From contig OY992537.1 of NCBI GenBank assembly GCA_963921195.1, positions 245,526,414-245,590,413 on the forward strand: 64,000 nucleotides of DNA. Direction: 5' to 3'. Positions within the stretch are counted from its first letter, which is position 1. Each line of letters begins with the position of its first letter. The notes beneath the pieces are model-generated. The model was not told the DNA's origin and did no database searches. It worked only from the letters and a program-made list of their open reading frames with translations. The position numbers were made by a program, and so were the translations under genes. This DNA comes from Pegoplata infirma. Lineage: Eukaryota > Arthropoda > Insecta > Diptera > Anthomyiidae. Positions 1-10,636 of this stretch are shown piece after piece.

Positions 1-845
1 AAGAAACTTTTCCAAAGAAACCATTAGTCTAAAATCAAACCCTATACCGAGGCTTACGACATGAAAATCCGTCCGTCCGTCTGTCTTTCTGTCTGTGTGA
101 AACACGCTAACTTTCAAATGTTAGCGGAAGAATGAAAAATATATACGGCAAGCTGCTGAAGCGTGGTGTATATATTTGTTATACTTCCGGTCAGATTAAT
201 ACTAAATTTCAGCGAAATCTGTCTAGTGGTTCATAAGTTATTAGCAAAATGTGGAATTTCAGATGGGTTTTAACCCGAACTCCCGTGTTGAAAAAACGCT
301 AAACACGCTTTAAAAAGCAATGGTAAGCCAAAAAAAAATATTTTAGAAACTATTTTTGTCACTCAAAAAAACTAAAAAAAAATATTACACTCAAAAAAAA
401 AAAAATTACACTCAAAAAAATTTACACTCGAAATTTTTTTTTTTACAAAAATTAAAAAAAAAAATTTTTTTACTCAAATTAATCAAATACTGATGTAAAA
501 GAAATATTCAGTTATCAAAAATTTTTATCGAACACAATGATATGCATTATATCCAGCGGCAATTAGTAAAACATTGCCGCTGGATATATTCTAAAAAATC
601 GCAAAAAACACCCCGAAAGAGGGGGAGGGTGGGGATGAAATGTTCCCCAAAAATGTTGCCAATAAAATTTTACTATATACTTCAGAGCCCACCAAAGCCC
701 AAAAATTAACAGAAACACCAAAAAAGAGTCAAGTTCCATGTTTTGCTTATGAAAAAAAGGACGGACGGACAAATCTTCATGTCGTTAGGCGCGGTATAGG
801 GTTTGATTTTAGAAACATGGTTTCTTTGGGAAATGTTCTTAGAAT
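1..845. repeat. Inverted-repeat unit around a DINE-like fragment
   Basis: Bases 1-92 reappear in reverse complement at about 752-845: both arms carry the block around CCAAAGAAACCAT, then AAAATCAAACCCTATACCG, then ACGACATGAA next to a GTCCGTCC run. Between them, 60-290 looks like the interior of the dispersed DINE-like family (GTCCGTCC tract, then AAATTTCAGCGAAATC and a 'TGGTTCATAAGTTAT' block that recurs near 11480 and 19690). Positions 340-440 hold an irregular tandem array of about 16 bp built on TTACACTCAAAAAAA, also present near 19870 and 45410. The left end lies at the window edge, so the true boundary is unknown. Confidence 0.6.
549..587. repeat. Perfect 15-bp hairpin
   Basis: ATATCCAGCGGCAAT at 549-563 is followed by a 9-nt loop and its exact reverse complement at 573-587. 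It lies near the centre of the 1-845 inverted repeat. A homopolymer-rich background would rarely give such a GC-containing stem, so it is probably a structural part of a mobile element. Confidence 0.75.
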
Positions 846-904
846 TTCTTGTAGATTATGTTTTTGCTATACGATTTTTGACAAAAAAAATCGACCCGCC
901 CTAA

Positions 905-1392
905 TCTTTACGCTCTATAAAACTATGCACTAAAAATTACAAAAATATGCGCAAAAAATTATAAAAATAGTGCATTTTTGAAAAAAAAAAATTTGTAAAA
1001 TATTTTTTTTAACAAATTTTTTACTTTGTGAGCTTATTAAGGAAACAAAAATCAGTTCGGTCAGACAAGTATTTGACCTCGAAAAAAAAATAAATTGTGA
1101 GGCCTGCTCAACTGGCAAATTAATGATGTGCACATAAAAATTCATAAAAAATTTCAAAACCACCCAAAAAAAAAAAGTTTTATACAAAATATGACCTAAA
1201 ACATGCATTTTTAGCAAAATACTACCAAAATATTCAAAAATATGCATTTTTGAGCCAAATATGCAAAAATATGCACTTACGACTCAATGCCATTTTAAAG
1301 CAAATTCTTTGATTTGTAAAGATATTTGGGTTATTTGCTTGCTCTAAGTCTAAAAGAAAAAAAAACATGCATTTGCATTAAAGTCCCTCTCC
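905..1392 (+). mobile_element. Degraded hAT-like element, ATATGCA family
   Basis: Runs of AAATATGCA plus the block 'caatgccattttaaagcaaattctttg' (paraphrased; 1287-1315) match the right half of the complete copy at 34733-35289. The end near 1371-1392 (GCATTTGCATTAAAGTCC) matches that copy's end (GCATTTGCATGGAAATCTC) with several changes. The left terminus is not resolved. Short open frames here are low-complexity shadows. Confidence 0.5.
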
Positions 1393-2931
1393 TTGTTCAT
1401 AAGTTTCTGTTTAATCGAACAGTTTCATAATATTTGTGATGTATTTTATAAACATTCTGAAGGCTGTCATTGTATTTATGAAAGGATTTTTAATTTTAAA
1501 GACTGAGATCTCCGGCTCAGTAGAGCTATCGCAGCTGATTAAGGTGGAACTGGCTGCTTAAGCTTTACATCAGCATGTCAAACCTTATTCAGCAGTTTTA
1601 TTTTTCAAATAATTTTGGTGTAACTAATGGAAAATCGAAAGAAATTTTCCATTGAAATATTTTTTTTTTTTTTAGAAAAGTATGCCCTTCCTCAAACACT
1701 TTAGAGTTTAAATTTAAATCTTAGTATATGTTTTTAATTAAAGTCATATTTACCATAAATGCCTAACATTGTAATTAGTTTTTACTTAATCTTAAAGATT
1801 GTTTTACCATTTTCTTCAATGTCTGTACATTAGCCTATTAAGATTTTGTATCTTACATTAATGACAACAGACAAACAGAAAAAAAACCTGACCCCGACAG
1901 TGATTTGTCCAAAACAATTTCCTTCCTTAATCGCAAATGTATATCAAAGCTTTTATCTCTACTCTACGAGAGTATTCTATAATAAACATCTAATTTTTTT
2001 TCTGTCTACTTGAATGTAGTATATTCGTTCATAGCAAGTACGTTTGTACAAACTTCCATTACGTAGAAATGTTTCTACATAAAGTGGCCGAAAAAAGAAA
2101 TATTTGTTGAAACTTCTTCATTTTTTATAATAATAAAAATTTGTTATTTAACCTTTGAATTCTATTTTTAGATTTAGAAACATAATCAGTTAAAGTGCAG
2201 ATAAACTTCAGTTGTTTTCTGAAATTAAACGACAGAGATTATGGTTAGTTTTAGCAGAAAAATCTACTAAAAACAAGTTGATTTACATTTTTTGACATAC
2301 ATATTTTATTTTGACTGTCGAATTGCGTAGAATATAGTAATTAATGAATCGTTAATGATTTTAATCGCCTATAAATTGGTGAATCGAAAATACTTTGTCG
2401 ACATATTCTCCACATGTTTTCCATGCTCCACATTTCCCCTCCAGAACCGATAGTTTCATCCAACTCTAATATACATATACGTATGGATTTTTGTACTTTA
2501 GAGAAATTCATTTTTTAGCTACTTTTTTTTCGCCATTTGTTATTTGGTCATTTGGTATTTAACAATAGAAGAGTCTTTCTAAAAAAAAGAAGATAAATTA
2601 GAAAAATATCCCGGAATCGTTACTGTTGATGTTATGGGGTAGATAGCCAGCCGGCAGAAAAAAGTAGGATATTTTTTTAAGCAAAGCAAAGTTGTAAGCT
2701 GTGATGTTTACGTGTATTTGCGGCTATGTTTCTAGATCCATTAGATATAAACAACAACATGATGACACGACAAGATACAAACAACAACAACAAAAAAGTT
2801 AAATAAATAAAATGTTATAGAAAACATAGAAAAAATACTTATTGCAGCCATTTATTTTTGTGCTTAAAGTTTTCGAAATAAAAAAAAAAATAAACAAAAT
2901 CTCAAACATACACATATTTTAAGTGGGTACT
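1393..2931. other. AT-rich spacer without recognised gene
   Basis: No frame with codon-like character is visible on either strand. One recurrent block at about 2195-2300 (AAACGACAGAGA, then TTTTAGCAGAAAAATCT) is found again at about 3400-3470, so part of this stretch is an old repeat. The rest is unassigned fly-like intergenic or intronic DNA. Confidence 0.6.
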
Positions 2932-3013
2932 TTTTTATACCCTTCACTTACAATTAGTGTTAGAGGGTATAGTTAAGTTTTCATTCCGTGTGTAACTTAT
3001 CGAAATATCGGTC
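2930..3013 (+). mobile_element. DINE-like element, 5' end fragment
   Basis: It starts TTTTTATACCCTTCACTTAC, has the first subterminal inverted repeat closed by GAGGGTATAG, and continues with TCATTCCGTGTGTAAC and CGAAATATCGGTCTG, as in the complete copies at 6184 and 17998. The match stops after about 80 bases. No matching 3' hairpin was found downstream within 1 kb. Confidence 0.7.
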
Positions 3014-3618
3014 TGCGACTTAAATACATAAAACCTCTGTCCAATCAGCAGAAAAATCTGCTGAAAATACACCCATTTTGAGCCATATGACAAAATCTGC
3101 TGATTTCATTTGAAAAATATGCTATTTTGAACAGACAAATCTGCATTTTATGCATATTTACGTAGAAAGACTTACAAAAGATTTGGAGCATATTTTTTTT
3201 TTATAATACTTAAAAAAAGCGATTGTAAATTTGTTCAAGAATATTTTCGAAGTTTTTTTTAAAGTGTTAATTTTTTTAAGTTATGTGGTTTTTCAATAAA
3301 ATATTTTTTTTTTAAAAAAAACGCTTGGCATTTTTTTTTAAGAGGATTACTAAATATTTCTTTTAAATTAGCAAAATAATCTGCTGATTTCTGTTATTTT
3401 CTTAAACTAAATGACAGAGAATCTAGGAAAAATATTAATTTTAGCAGAAAAATCTGCTAAAAGTTTGCTTATTCAAACTGAAAGTTGTTTTACAGATTTT
3501 TCGACAAAGTTTTTCTACTAACAATAAGTGTATATAATATTGTTCAGTGATCAATTTCACCGTCCGACAAAAATAAACAAAGTTGTTAAACACGAACTGG
3601 ATAACATGTGTTTAAAAC
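3014..3618. repeat. Repeat rich in AATCTGCTGAAAA motifs
   Basis: The motif TCAGCAGAAAAATCTGCTGA (a near-palindrome) and variants of it occur at about 3045, 3095, 3378 and 3447. A 3400-3470 block is shared with 2220-2270. This looks like a degraded interspersed repeat of unknown class. No coding frame is seen. Confidence 0.4.
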
Positions 3619-3620
3619 TA

Positions 3621-4106
3621 CACAGAAAGAATTGAAATCAAATTTCAATCAACAAAAAGCACGGTTTCAATTAATTTTTTAATTGAAACTCCTCCGATAA
3701 AGAAAATTGTTATATCAATCATCATATTGTATGTGATTAATTGATTTTATTTTCAATTAAACACTTTTTTGATTTTGATCAAAAATTTATTTTATTTTTT
3801 ATTTAAAGTCAATTAAAATATTAATTGATTTAACGAATGAATTGTAAGTTTATTGCAAAATTATAAAGAAATTAATATTTTTTGCTTTCCAATATGTTGC
3901 CAACTATAAAAAAAAAGTAAAACCCGATTATATGGTATATTTTTGTATTCAAACAAATTAAAGGGAAAAAAGTCTGGTATGTTGAAAATTTGTAATTTGA
4001 TAGTAAAAGAACATAACAAAAATGGTGATCAAAACAATAATTGACTAATTTAAATTTTGTTGATCAATAGATTTAACTAAATTTTTTAGCCAATATTTTT
4101 TGTGTG
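3621..4106 (-). mobile_element. TA-flanked MITE, CACACAAAAAATTATTGG family
   Basis: The element is flanked by TA at 3619-3620 and 4107-4108. Its left end CACAGAAAGAATTGAAA and its right end AATATTTTTTGTGTG are the two unequal termini of a family also seen at 36142-36635, 41309-41799, 41808-42275 and 46573-47059, and truncated at 32400. The interior is shared: AATTGAAACTCCTCC, GGAAAGCAAA or its reverse complement, and TTGATCAATAGATTTAA. There is no coding capacity. TA duplication points to a Tc1/mariner-type enzyme (inference). Confidence 0.8.
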
Positions 4107-4208
4107 TAGAGACTAAATGTAGTAGACTGAATTTATTTGGTGATACTGTTTCCCTTGAAGGATTAAATTTTTTTTTTTTGAATATTTGTGCTTGTCCTAG
4201 GATGCCAC

Positions 4209-4520
4209 TACTCAAATAAAAACCTTGTCAAATTACTAGAAAAAGTCTCATAATCCCATTTTACAGGTATTTGACAGTTTTCTTTGTTTTTTAACAACAA
4301 ATTTTTGATTGAAATTTACATTTTTTTTTAATTTTACAATTTTTTTTTGTAATTTTACAAAAAGATCTAATAAATTGACGATAATTCCTTGTAAGTTTTT
4401 TTGCGCCAAAATAATTAATAAAAAGCTTGTAAAATTACAAGAAATTGTGGTCAAATAGAAGGTAGCAAAAAATAAAAGTGACAAGTTTGTCGTATCATTT
4501 TACAAGTTTTTTTTTGAGTG
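4209..4520. mobile_element. TIR element, CTTGTAAAATTAC family
   Basis: The left end (CTCAAATAAAAACCTTGT) and the right end (ACAAGTTTTTTTTTGAG) are inverted repeats, and the interior is packed with GTAAAATTAC-like words in both orientations. A relative lies at 35415-35740. The left terminal CA is not clean, so the first base is approximate. The 78-codon minus frame inside is a low-complexity shadow. Confidence 0.6.
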
Positions 4521-4885
4521 TAGTGATAACAAACAAAAGAGGAGGATCTCCGTATTTTCCTACTTTATTATTTGTTGACAAAAAACTGGTGGCCAAACGA
4601 ATTGGAGGTCAAAAAATGTGAATTTTTTCTACTGTACTTAAAAAATTTCACTGTTTGTTTGGGTTATTAAAAAAAATTATTTAATCACTAAATAAAATCT
4701 ATTAGACCATTTTTTAAATTTTTAGTGTTTGAACTTGGAAAAAATCGACTTGGAAATATTTTTAAAAAATATTCTAAAAAATGTCTACAAATAATTTCAT
4801 TTTCCAGATCGACCCTCGTAGCACATTTATTATTTACGCAATCTGGACGCCATTAAGCTTAAATTAAAGCTTTATAAATTACCTA
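4521..4885. other. AT-rich spacer
   Basis: Low-complexity A/T-rich sequence between two small TIR elements. I see no gene, no array and no clear element end. Confidence 0.5.
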
Positions 4886-5414
4886 CACAGAAAAAAATAT
4901 GGAGAAAACAAATTTGAGTAATCACTTGTTTAAATTTAAAAACAAAAATTAAGTAATTTATTAATTGACGCAATTAAAAATTTACTTAAACATTTTAAAA
5001 ACAATTTAAGTAAATAATTTAATAAAAATTTAATAGTTTTTTTATTATTTTTTTTAAACTCTCATAGTTATTTGAATTCTCGTTTAGTTTATAGTTTTTT
5101 GTGTATTTTCCTATGTTTTTGAGACATAAATATGTTTGGTAAAGTTTGAAAAAACAATTTTTTTGTTTTTTTTTTTTGTAAAAAGATTTAAAACTTTTTT
5201 AAACGTAAAAAACAAAAAATAAATAGATAAATTTTGAGTAAATTTTTAATTGTGTCAATTAAAAATTTACTCAATTTTTTTTTCAAACATTATATAAATT
5301 TTTATTAAAAATTTACTCAATACTATTAAATCGTTTACAGGTGCAAAATTGAGTAATTTTTTACTTAATAGTATTAAAAATTTACTCAAATATTTTTTTT
5401 TATTTTTTTCTGTG
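4886..5414. mobile_element. TA-flanked MITE, CACAGAAAAAAATA family
   Basis: It starts CACAGAAAAAAATATGGAG after TA (4884-4885) and ends ATTTTTTTCTGTG before TA (5415-5416). The interior carries TTTGAGTAAT and AAATTTACTCAA words in both orientations. A close copy sits at 36926-37435 with the same internal landmarks (TTTTTGAGACATAAATATG; ATCGTTTAC), so this is a real family. It is non-coding. Confidence 0.85.
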
Positions 5415-5683
5415 TACATAACATTTTTTAAAATAATACTCATTTAATAAAAATAACGTTTAGTATTGTTAACTTTGTTTTTAACAAATTACATCTTCTT
5501 TAAAAAAGTTTCCAATGTATTGTCGCCCACTGTATATCATCTGATTCATGTTTAACCCTTTCACGACCTATGGTTGATATGATATGTCCCATTTTTATTT
5601 TTTGTTATATTTTCCACATTTTACAACCGATTTTAAATTTGCTAAGAGATGAATTGTAGAGGAGCGTTAGGGCTACAAAAGTA

Positions 5684-5930
5684 CACACAGAAAACAAATT
5701 TGCTAATTTCCAACTGAAATTCAGTTGTTGCAACAAAAAATCGGTGGATGCATTTGAATTAATGTTAAAACAACTAAATATCGGTAGTTACAACAAAATT
5801 TTGTTATTACAACCGTCTTTTAATTGAAACAACTATAAAATTCGTTAGACACATCAAAATGTAGTAGCAGCAACCGAATTTTGAGTTAATACAACTGAAA
5901 AATTCAGTTGGAAATTTATTTTTCTCTGTG
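5684..5930. mobile_element. Small TIR MITE with CAACTGAA words
   Basis: It is flanked by TA (5682-5683 and 5931-5932). The ends CACACAGAAAACAAATTTGC and AAATTTATTTTTCTCTGTG are inverted, followed internally by TTCCAACTGAA and its complement TTCAGTTGGAAA. The interior repeats ACAACTGAA/TTCAGTTGT words. It is non-coding and inserted in the piggyBac-like shell. Confidence 0.75.
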
Positions 5931-6654
5931 TACTTACTCACTGTAAGTCCTCAAAGTTTGTGACATGAAAATCTCTATTTTAAGGACAAAAGGATCGTTG
6001 CTTGTCAAGCGAAATAAGGTCCAAGTAGCGGGTTAAGAGGTCCAAATTCTTGTAGAAAAATTATGCAGATTTTAAAAATCACTGCGAATAGCAAATACAT
6101 TTGCCCAAAAATGCGTAATCGTCAAATGGTAAATTTTTTCACCAAGAAAAATAAGGGGGAAGGAGAGGGGTTAGGGGCCCAATTTTTATACCCTCCAACC
6201 ACAGTATGGGGGTATACTCACTTTGTCATTCCGTGTGTAACACATCGAAATATCGGTCGGGGACCCCACAAAGTATATATAATATTGATCCATGATACAA
6301 TCTAAGACATTCTAGCGATGTCCGTCCGTCCGTCCGTCCGTCCGTCCGTCTGTAGAAATAACGATGCAGTCCAAACCAAAAGATCTAGACCCTTGAAATT
6401 GAGCAAGAATATCTCTTATGTTACTGGTAAGGTTAAGTTCGAAGATGGGCAAAATCGGACCAGGGGGAAAAAAGTTCCCCCTTGAAGAACTAAAACGACC
6501 CCTGAAAAATACGATATTTTTACGAGTTTTTTTTAATTTTTGCTCAACAAATGTAACATTTGTATGCCAAATTATGTTCATAGACCTGCGCTTGGATCAA
6601 GGGGGTTAGAAAATTTGATTTTTTTCATGCACCCCCCTTTGGGGGCGTGGTTAT

Positions 6655-9600
6655 TTTTTTTTTTTTTTTTCCTTTATTTATTCCTCGTGGGAACATAGGG
6701 CTTCAACAATACATTTCCATTCTAATCTATTATTACATAAAATTTTACATTCGTCCCAAGTTTTATTAATTGATGTCAGATCTTTAATAAGCGTTCTTCT
6801 CCAGGTAGTAACGGGCCGTCCACAGCGTCTGGTTCCTTGAGGATTCCAGTCTAATGCCATTCTTGATATCGAGTTTTGGGGTTTTCTAATAGTGTGGCCA
6901 ATCCACTTCCATTTTTTCCTCATAATTTGCTTGCCTATGGGCTCCTCATTTGTGATATTCCATAAATTATCATTGCTTATAGTATTTGGCCAGAAGATTT
7001 TACAAATAATTCTCAAGCGTTTGTTGATGAACACTTGGAGTCGCTGTTTTATACTTTCAGTCAGCAACCACGTTTCACTGCCATATAACAAGGTTGATTT
7101 AACACAAGCATTAAATATTCGTAGTTTCGTTTTTCTTGTTATTTGGGTTGAACGCCAAATTTTAGTTAGACGCCCGAATGTACTGCTAGCTTTATTTATT
7201 CTGTTGGATACGTCGTCATCAATTCCACCATAAATGGACATTATACTGCCAAGGTAGCAAAATTTATTAACGAAATCTACCTTGTTATTGTCGATTGTTA
7301 TTGCTTCGTTTGTGGTGTTATTCAGCCGCATAGCAAATGTTTTTTTAATATTTATCTCAAGTCCAACGTTTTTAGCTAATGAGACCAGTTCGTCTGTTTT
7401 CTCTTGCATATCCGATAACCTATGCGAGAGAAGGCAAATGTCATCTGCGTAGTCTAGATCCTCTAGTTGCTTGAAGAGTCCCCAGGTAATACCTCTTCTT
7501 TTAAGACACAGATTTGTCATCATGTGGTCCAAAACAACTGCAAAAAGTAGTGGAGATAAAGGACATCCCTGCCTGACGCCGATGTTGGTGTTAAATGTAG
7601 TGCTTAAAGCACCATTGTGAAGAACTTGTAGCTCGGCGTTTTCATACATGTTTTTGATTATTCTAATAATTTTGTTCGGAACACCTTTCCATTTTAGAGC
7701 ATACCAAATTGCAGTCCTATTAATAGTGTCAAAAGCTTTTGTAAAATCAATAAACAGCAAATAGAGTGGAGATTGCCATTCAATTGACTGCTCTATTATT
7801 ATACGAAGCGTATTGGCTTGGTCTACGCAGCTTCTAAGCGGGCGAAAGCCTGCCTGCTCATCACGTAGGGAGTTTTCAACAAGTTGAAGTCGGGTGTATA
7901 AAATTGTAGCCAATATCTTGTAAATGGTGTTAAGTATCGTAATTCCTCTCCAGTTACCACAGTCTTTTAAATCATTTTTCTTAGGGATTTTAATAATGGT
8001 TCCTCTTGTCCACATTGGTTCAATACGCTCACTGATCCATGCGTTAACGATGTGAGGATGAAGAAGCTCTCCAAAGCTTTGGGGATTTGCGAGTAACAGG
8101 TCGGCAGGAATACCATCTTCACCAGGGGATTTATTTCTTTTTTGCTTCGAGATTGCGTCTATAGTTTCCGCCAAGGAGGGTGGGTTGTCAGGTATCATGT
8201 TTAGAAGTTGTGTAGGCGCGTTTGAGAGTGGGTTTAATGTACCACTTAAGTTGGAGTTACTTATATCCTCAAAGTGTTCCTTCCACCTGTTCAACTGTTC
8301 TTCTGTGGACGTAATCAATTCACCATTTTTGTCACGAATTGGTTGGCAAGGCTTACGTTTATTGTTTGTGATGCGGTTTATTATTTGATAGAGTTCCTTA
8401 GTATTGTTAGAACCAGCAGCAGCCTCTGCTTCTATGGCAAGGGAGTTCATATAGTTTCTTTTATCATTCCTAGCGGATCTTTTGACTTTCTTAGCAGTTG
8501 TGGAGTACTGTAGTTCGTACCTCGTATCATTTACTAACAGTTTCTTTGTGTTGTTTCTTTCTTCGATAAGGTTCCATGTTGTATCTGTAATCCACGTCTT
8601 TCTCTCTGGCTTAGAAAGTGGACCTAGACTTCTGATTGCAATATCTTTTATCTTGAGGCTTGTATCTTCCCATGTACTTGTTACGTTCTGTGCCACATTG
8701 TCTCTCACAAGAGAGCTTATTTGAGTTTTAGTTTCCTGGTTGTTCAGTTTTTTTAAATTGAAACGTCTATTATTGGATTGCGGATTTTTCCTTTTCTGAT
8801 TTTTTAGTTTCAGTTTTACGTATGCAACTATTAATTCGTGATCACTATTAATATCAGCCCCCCTTTTTGTACGTACATCTTGCAATGATGTTTTCCATTT
8901 ATGACTTATACATATGTGGTCAATTTGATTACGTGTATTTCTGTTTGGTGATGTCCATGTATATTTATGTATATCCTTGTGAGGAAAAAGAGAACCGCCA
9001 ATTACCATTTGAAAAGTTTGACATAAATCAGTAAACCTTTCTCCATTATTATTACGTTCACCTAAACCATTACGACCCATAATGTTGCTCATGCCATCGT
9101 TACTTTTACCAATTTTCGCATTTAAATCGCCCATTAGGATGACTATATCGCGCCTTGGGATGTCCATTAGAGTTGCGGCTAGTCTGTCGTAAAATTCATT
9201 TTTATTAATATCATCAGCTTCCTCAGTGGGCGCATAGCATTGCACGATTGTTATACAATGTTTTACGTTGCTGTAAAATCTAGCCATTATTATACGGTCA
9301 GTAATTGGTTTCCAGGTCTTTAGTGATTTGCATAAATTTTTGGATATTATTATTCCAACCCCACTTTCGCATTTATCATCTTTGCCGCTATGCAGAATTA
9401 TGTTGCCATTTGAAGATGTTTGTTGACCACACCCTTTCCAACGCATCTCGCTTACACCTAGCACATCAACCTTATATCGCGACATTTGCTCCTCTAGTTG
9501 TATGAGTCTTGTTGTACCATTTAGCGTCCTTACGTTCCATTGTCCGATGCATAACCTTTTACGTGTGCCAAAATTCGTCATCATTAATCGATCATTTTCA

Positions 9601-9868
9601 TTATGTATTGTAGAATTTTCAATCTTTTTGGAGTTTCAAGTAGACAGGGGATTAACCTATCGTACTCAATTCTGGTACTGGGGCTGCCAGCTTTTAGTAT
9701 CCAGACATACTAGTATATTTTACCCGATTGGGTTTTGGCATTGGATAATTAATGGCGCCAATTATCGCCATGACAATAGGAGCCTCATCGGCGCTCAGTA
9801 TTTTAAAGTAACACGCTTGCCAGATCGTGTCCTACTGAGACCCTCTTCTCTTATTCGCTGTTATAGAG
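6655..9868 (-). mobile_element. Full-length RTE-like LINE retrotransposon
   Basis: The element runs on the minus strand. Its 3' end is a run of about 16 A (plus-strand T run at 6655-6670) just after the stop codon, and a GC-richer 5' leader lies at about 9585-9868, upstream of the ATG. The total of about 3.2 kb with one ORF is the usual size of the RTE clade. It interrupts a DINE-like element whose two halves flank it. I could not find an unambiguous target-site duplication; the 5' end is placed by where DINE-like similarity resumes. An intact frame, an A tail and a nested position all suggest a young insertion. Confidence 0.9.
6678..9584 (-). CDS. RTE-like LINE polyprotein: AP endonuclease plus reverse transcriptase
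   Basis: 968 codons without interruption. The N-terminal endonuclease (about 10-260) has QWNVRT (15-20), VSEMRW (44-49, catalytic Glu 46), MGDLNAKIG (151-159) and SDH (247-249). The reverse transcriptase (about 480-760) has NWRGITILN (544-552), FIDFTKAFD (611-619, motif A), GVRQGCPLSP (669-678, motif B) and YADD (712-715, catalytic Asp pair). The C-terminus carries a thumb-like region and a basic WKWIGHTIRKP block typical of RTE and related 'craniofacial development protein 2-like' annotations. There is no gag-like ORF1 and no RNase H, as in RTE. The protein would nick target DNA and prime reverse transcription of its own RNA in the nucleus. All catalytic motifs are present, so it may be active. 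Clade RTE versus RTE-X is not settled. Start at the first ATG; a second ATG follows directly. Confidence 0.95.
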   Translation of the reverse strand: MMTNFGTRKRLCIGQWNVRTLNGTTRLIQLEEQMSRYKVDVLGVSEMRWKGCGQQTSSNGNIILHSGKDDKCESGVGIIISKNLCKSLKTWKPITDRIIMARFYSNVKHCITIVQCYAPTEEADDINKNEFYDRLAATLMDIPRRDIVILMGDLNAKIGKSNDGMSNIMGRNGLGERNNNGERFTDLCQTFQMVIGGSLFPHKDIHKYTWTSPNRNTRNQIDHICISHKWKTSLQDVRTKRGADINSDHELIVAYVKLKLKNQKRKNPQSNNRRFNLKKLNNQETKTQISSLVRDNVAQNVTSTWEDTSLKIKDIAIRSLGPLSKPERKTWITDTTWNLIEERNNTKKLLVNDTRYELQYSTTAKKVKRSARNDKRNYMNSLAIEAEAAAGSNNTKELYQIINRITNNKRKPCQPIRDKNGELITSTEEQLNRWKEHFEDISNSNLSGTLNPLSNAPTQLLNMIPDNPPSLAETIDAISKQKRNKSPGEDGIPADLLLANPQSFGELLHPHIVNAWISERIEPMWTRGTIIKIPKKNDLKDCGNWRGITILNTIYKILATILYTRLQLVENSLRDEQAGFRPLRSCVDQANTLRIIIEQSIEWQSPLYLLFIDFTKAFDTINRTAIWYALKWKGVPNKIIRIIKNMYENAELQVLHNGALSTTFNTNIGVRQGCPLSPLLFAVVLDHMMTNLCLKRRGITWGLFKQLEDLDYADDICLLSHRLSDMQEKTDELVSLAKNVGLEINIKKTFAMRLNNTTNEAITIDNNKVDFVNKFCYLGSIMSIYGGIDDDVSNRINKASSTFGRLTKIWRSTQITRKTKLRIFNACVKSTLLYGSETWLLTESIKQRLQVFINKRLRIICKIFWPNTISNDNLWNITNEEPIGKQIMRKKWKWIGHTIRKPQNSISRMALDWNPQGTRRCGRPVTTWRRTLIKDLTSINKTWDECKILCNNRLEWKCIVEALCSHEE

Positions 9869-10204
9869 ATTAATTAAAAATAACGATAAAAATTTATTAT
9901 TTAAGCGCAAATATCATAAACAAATAATTTGTAAACATATATAGCGGGGTTACAGGTGTCCCCCACCCACTCCGCCGAACCCCCCCCCCCTCCAAAAAAA
10001 ATGACGCCCCTGGGATTTTTTTTTTTTTAATTTTGAACGTGTTGGAGGGTATAAAAGATTCGGCACAGACGAATTTAACACTCTTACTTGTTTGTTTTGT
10101 AACTTTTATTTGGTCAAGGATCACGACAATGAACAGAATCAAAATCGCTTCTGCAGAAAATTTCTGGTCGTGAAAGGGTTAATATTGGCTGTCGGACGGT
10201 GGTA

Positions 10205-10628
10205 TCTTTCCTAATCATGAAATTTGCGTGAAAATGGCATCGATTTGTGTTTGTATATTTTGGCATATTTTGGTGAAAATGCATATTTTGGTGAAAATGC
10301 ATTATTTGGTTTAAAATGCATATTTTGTGCATATTTCAAACTTTAAGTGCATATTTTGGAATAAATTAGTAAAGTAATTAGTAAATTATTAGTAAATTAT
10401 TAGTAAATTAGTAATATTGCTTACTACATAAAGTTTTAAATGTTACTATTTAACCTAGGGAGTTATTTTTTGATTTTTAAGAAGTTTTTCGTATGGAAAC
10501 AACATTTTTATTGCACACATTTGATTTTTTAGTGCATATTTTTAGGTTTTTTAGTGGATATTTTAAATTTTGTAGCGCCCATTTTAGGCATATATTTACA
10601 ATTTTTTAGTACATGAAAATCTCAAATC
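10205..10628 (-). mobile_element. hAT-like element, ATATGCA family, minus-strand copy
   Basis: Sequence from AAAATGGCATCGATTTG to CATGAAAATCTCAAATCTA is the reverse complement of the family whose complete copy is 34733-35289 (start TAGGGATGAGATTTTCATG). Internal words GCATATTTTGG are abundant. The terminus is mutated (CAAATCTA for CATCCCTA) and no target duplication is seen, so it is an older, probably truncated copy. Confidence 0.6.
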
Positions 10629-10636
10629 TATACATA

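Larger units (their letters stand above)
6184..10092 (+). mobile_element. DINE-like (Helentron-type) element split by an RTE LINE
   Basis: The 5' part (6184-6654) has TTTATACCCTCCAACCAC, a first inverted subterminal repeat, ATCGAAATATCGGTCGGGG, AAAGTATATATAAT, and a GTCCGTCC run (6319-6350). The 3' part (about 9869-10092) ends GGAGGGTATAAAAGATTCGG, a short hairpin, TTTAACACTCTTACTTGTT. The uninterrupted copy at 17998-18660 carries both halves in order, so the 3.2 kb between them is an insertion. In Drosophila this architecture (TATACCC start, GTCCGTCC, 3' hairpin) belongs to DINE-1/INE-1, interpreted as Helentron-derived; equating the two is inference. It has no coding capacity of its own. 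Confidence 0.85.
5556..10178. mobile_element. piggyBac-like non-autonomous element, heavily interrupted
   Basis: TTAA at 5552-5555 precedes CCCTTTCACGACC, and the exact inverted end GGTCGTGAAAGGG at 10166-10178 is followed by TTAA (10179-10182). A TTAA duplication and a CCCTTT-type terminus are features of the piggyBac superfamily (established knowledge). The 4.6 kb between the ends is mostly later insertions: a small MITE (5684-5930), a DINE-like element (6184-10092) and, inside that, an RTE LINE. Removing these leaves roughly 0.5 kb with no transposase frame, as expected of a MITE. Confidence 0.85.

Noticed and set aside
6892..9873. Plus-strand frames opposite the LINE
   Set aside because: Shadows of the minus-strand 968-codon frame; no domain of their own.
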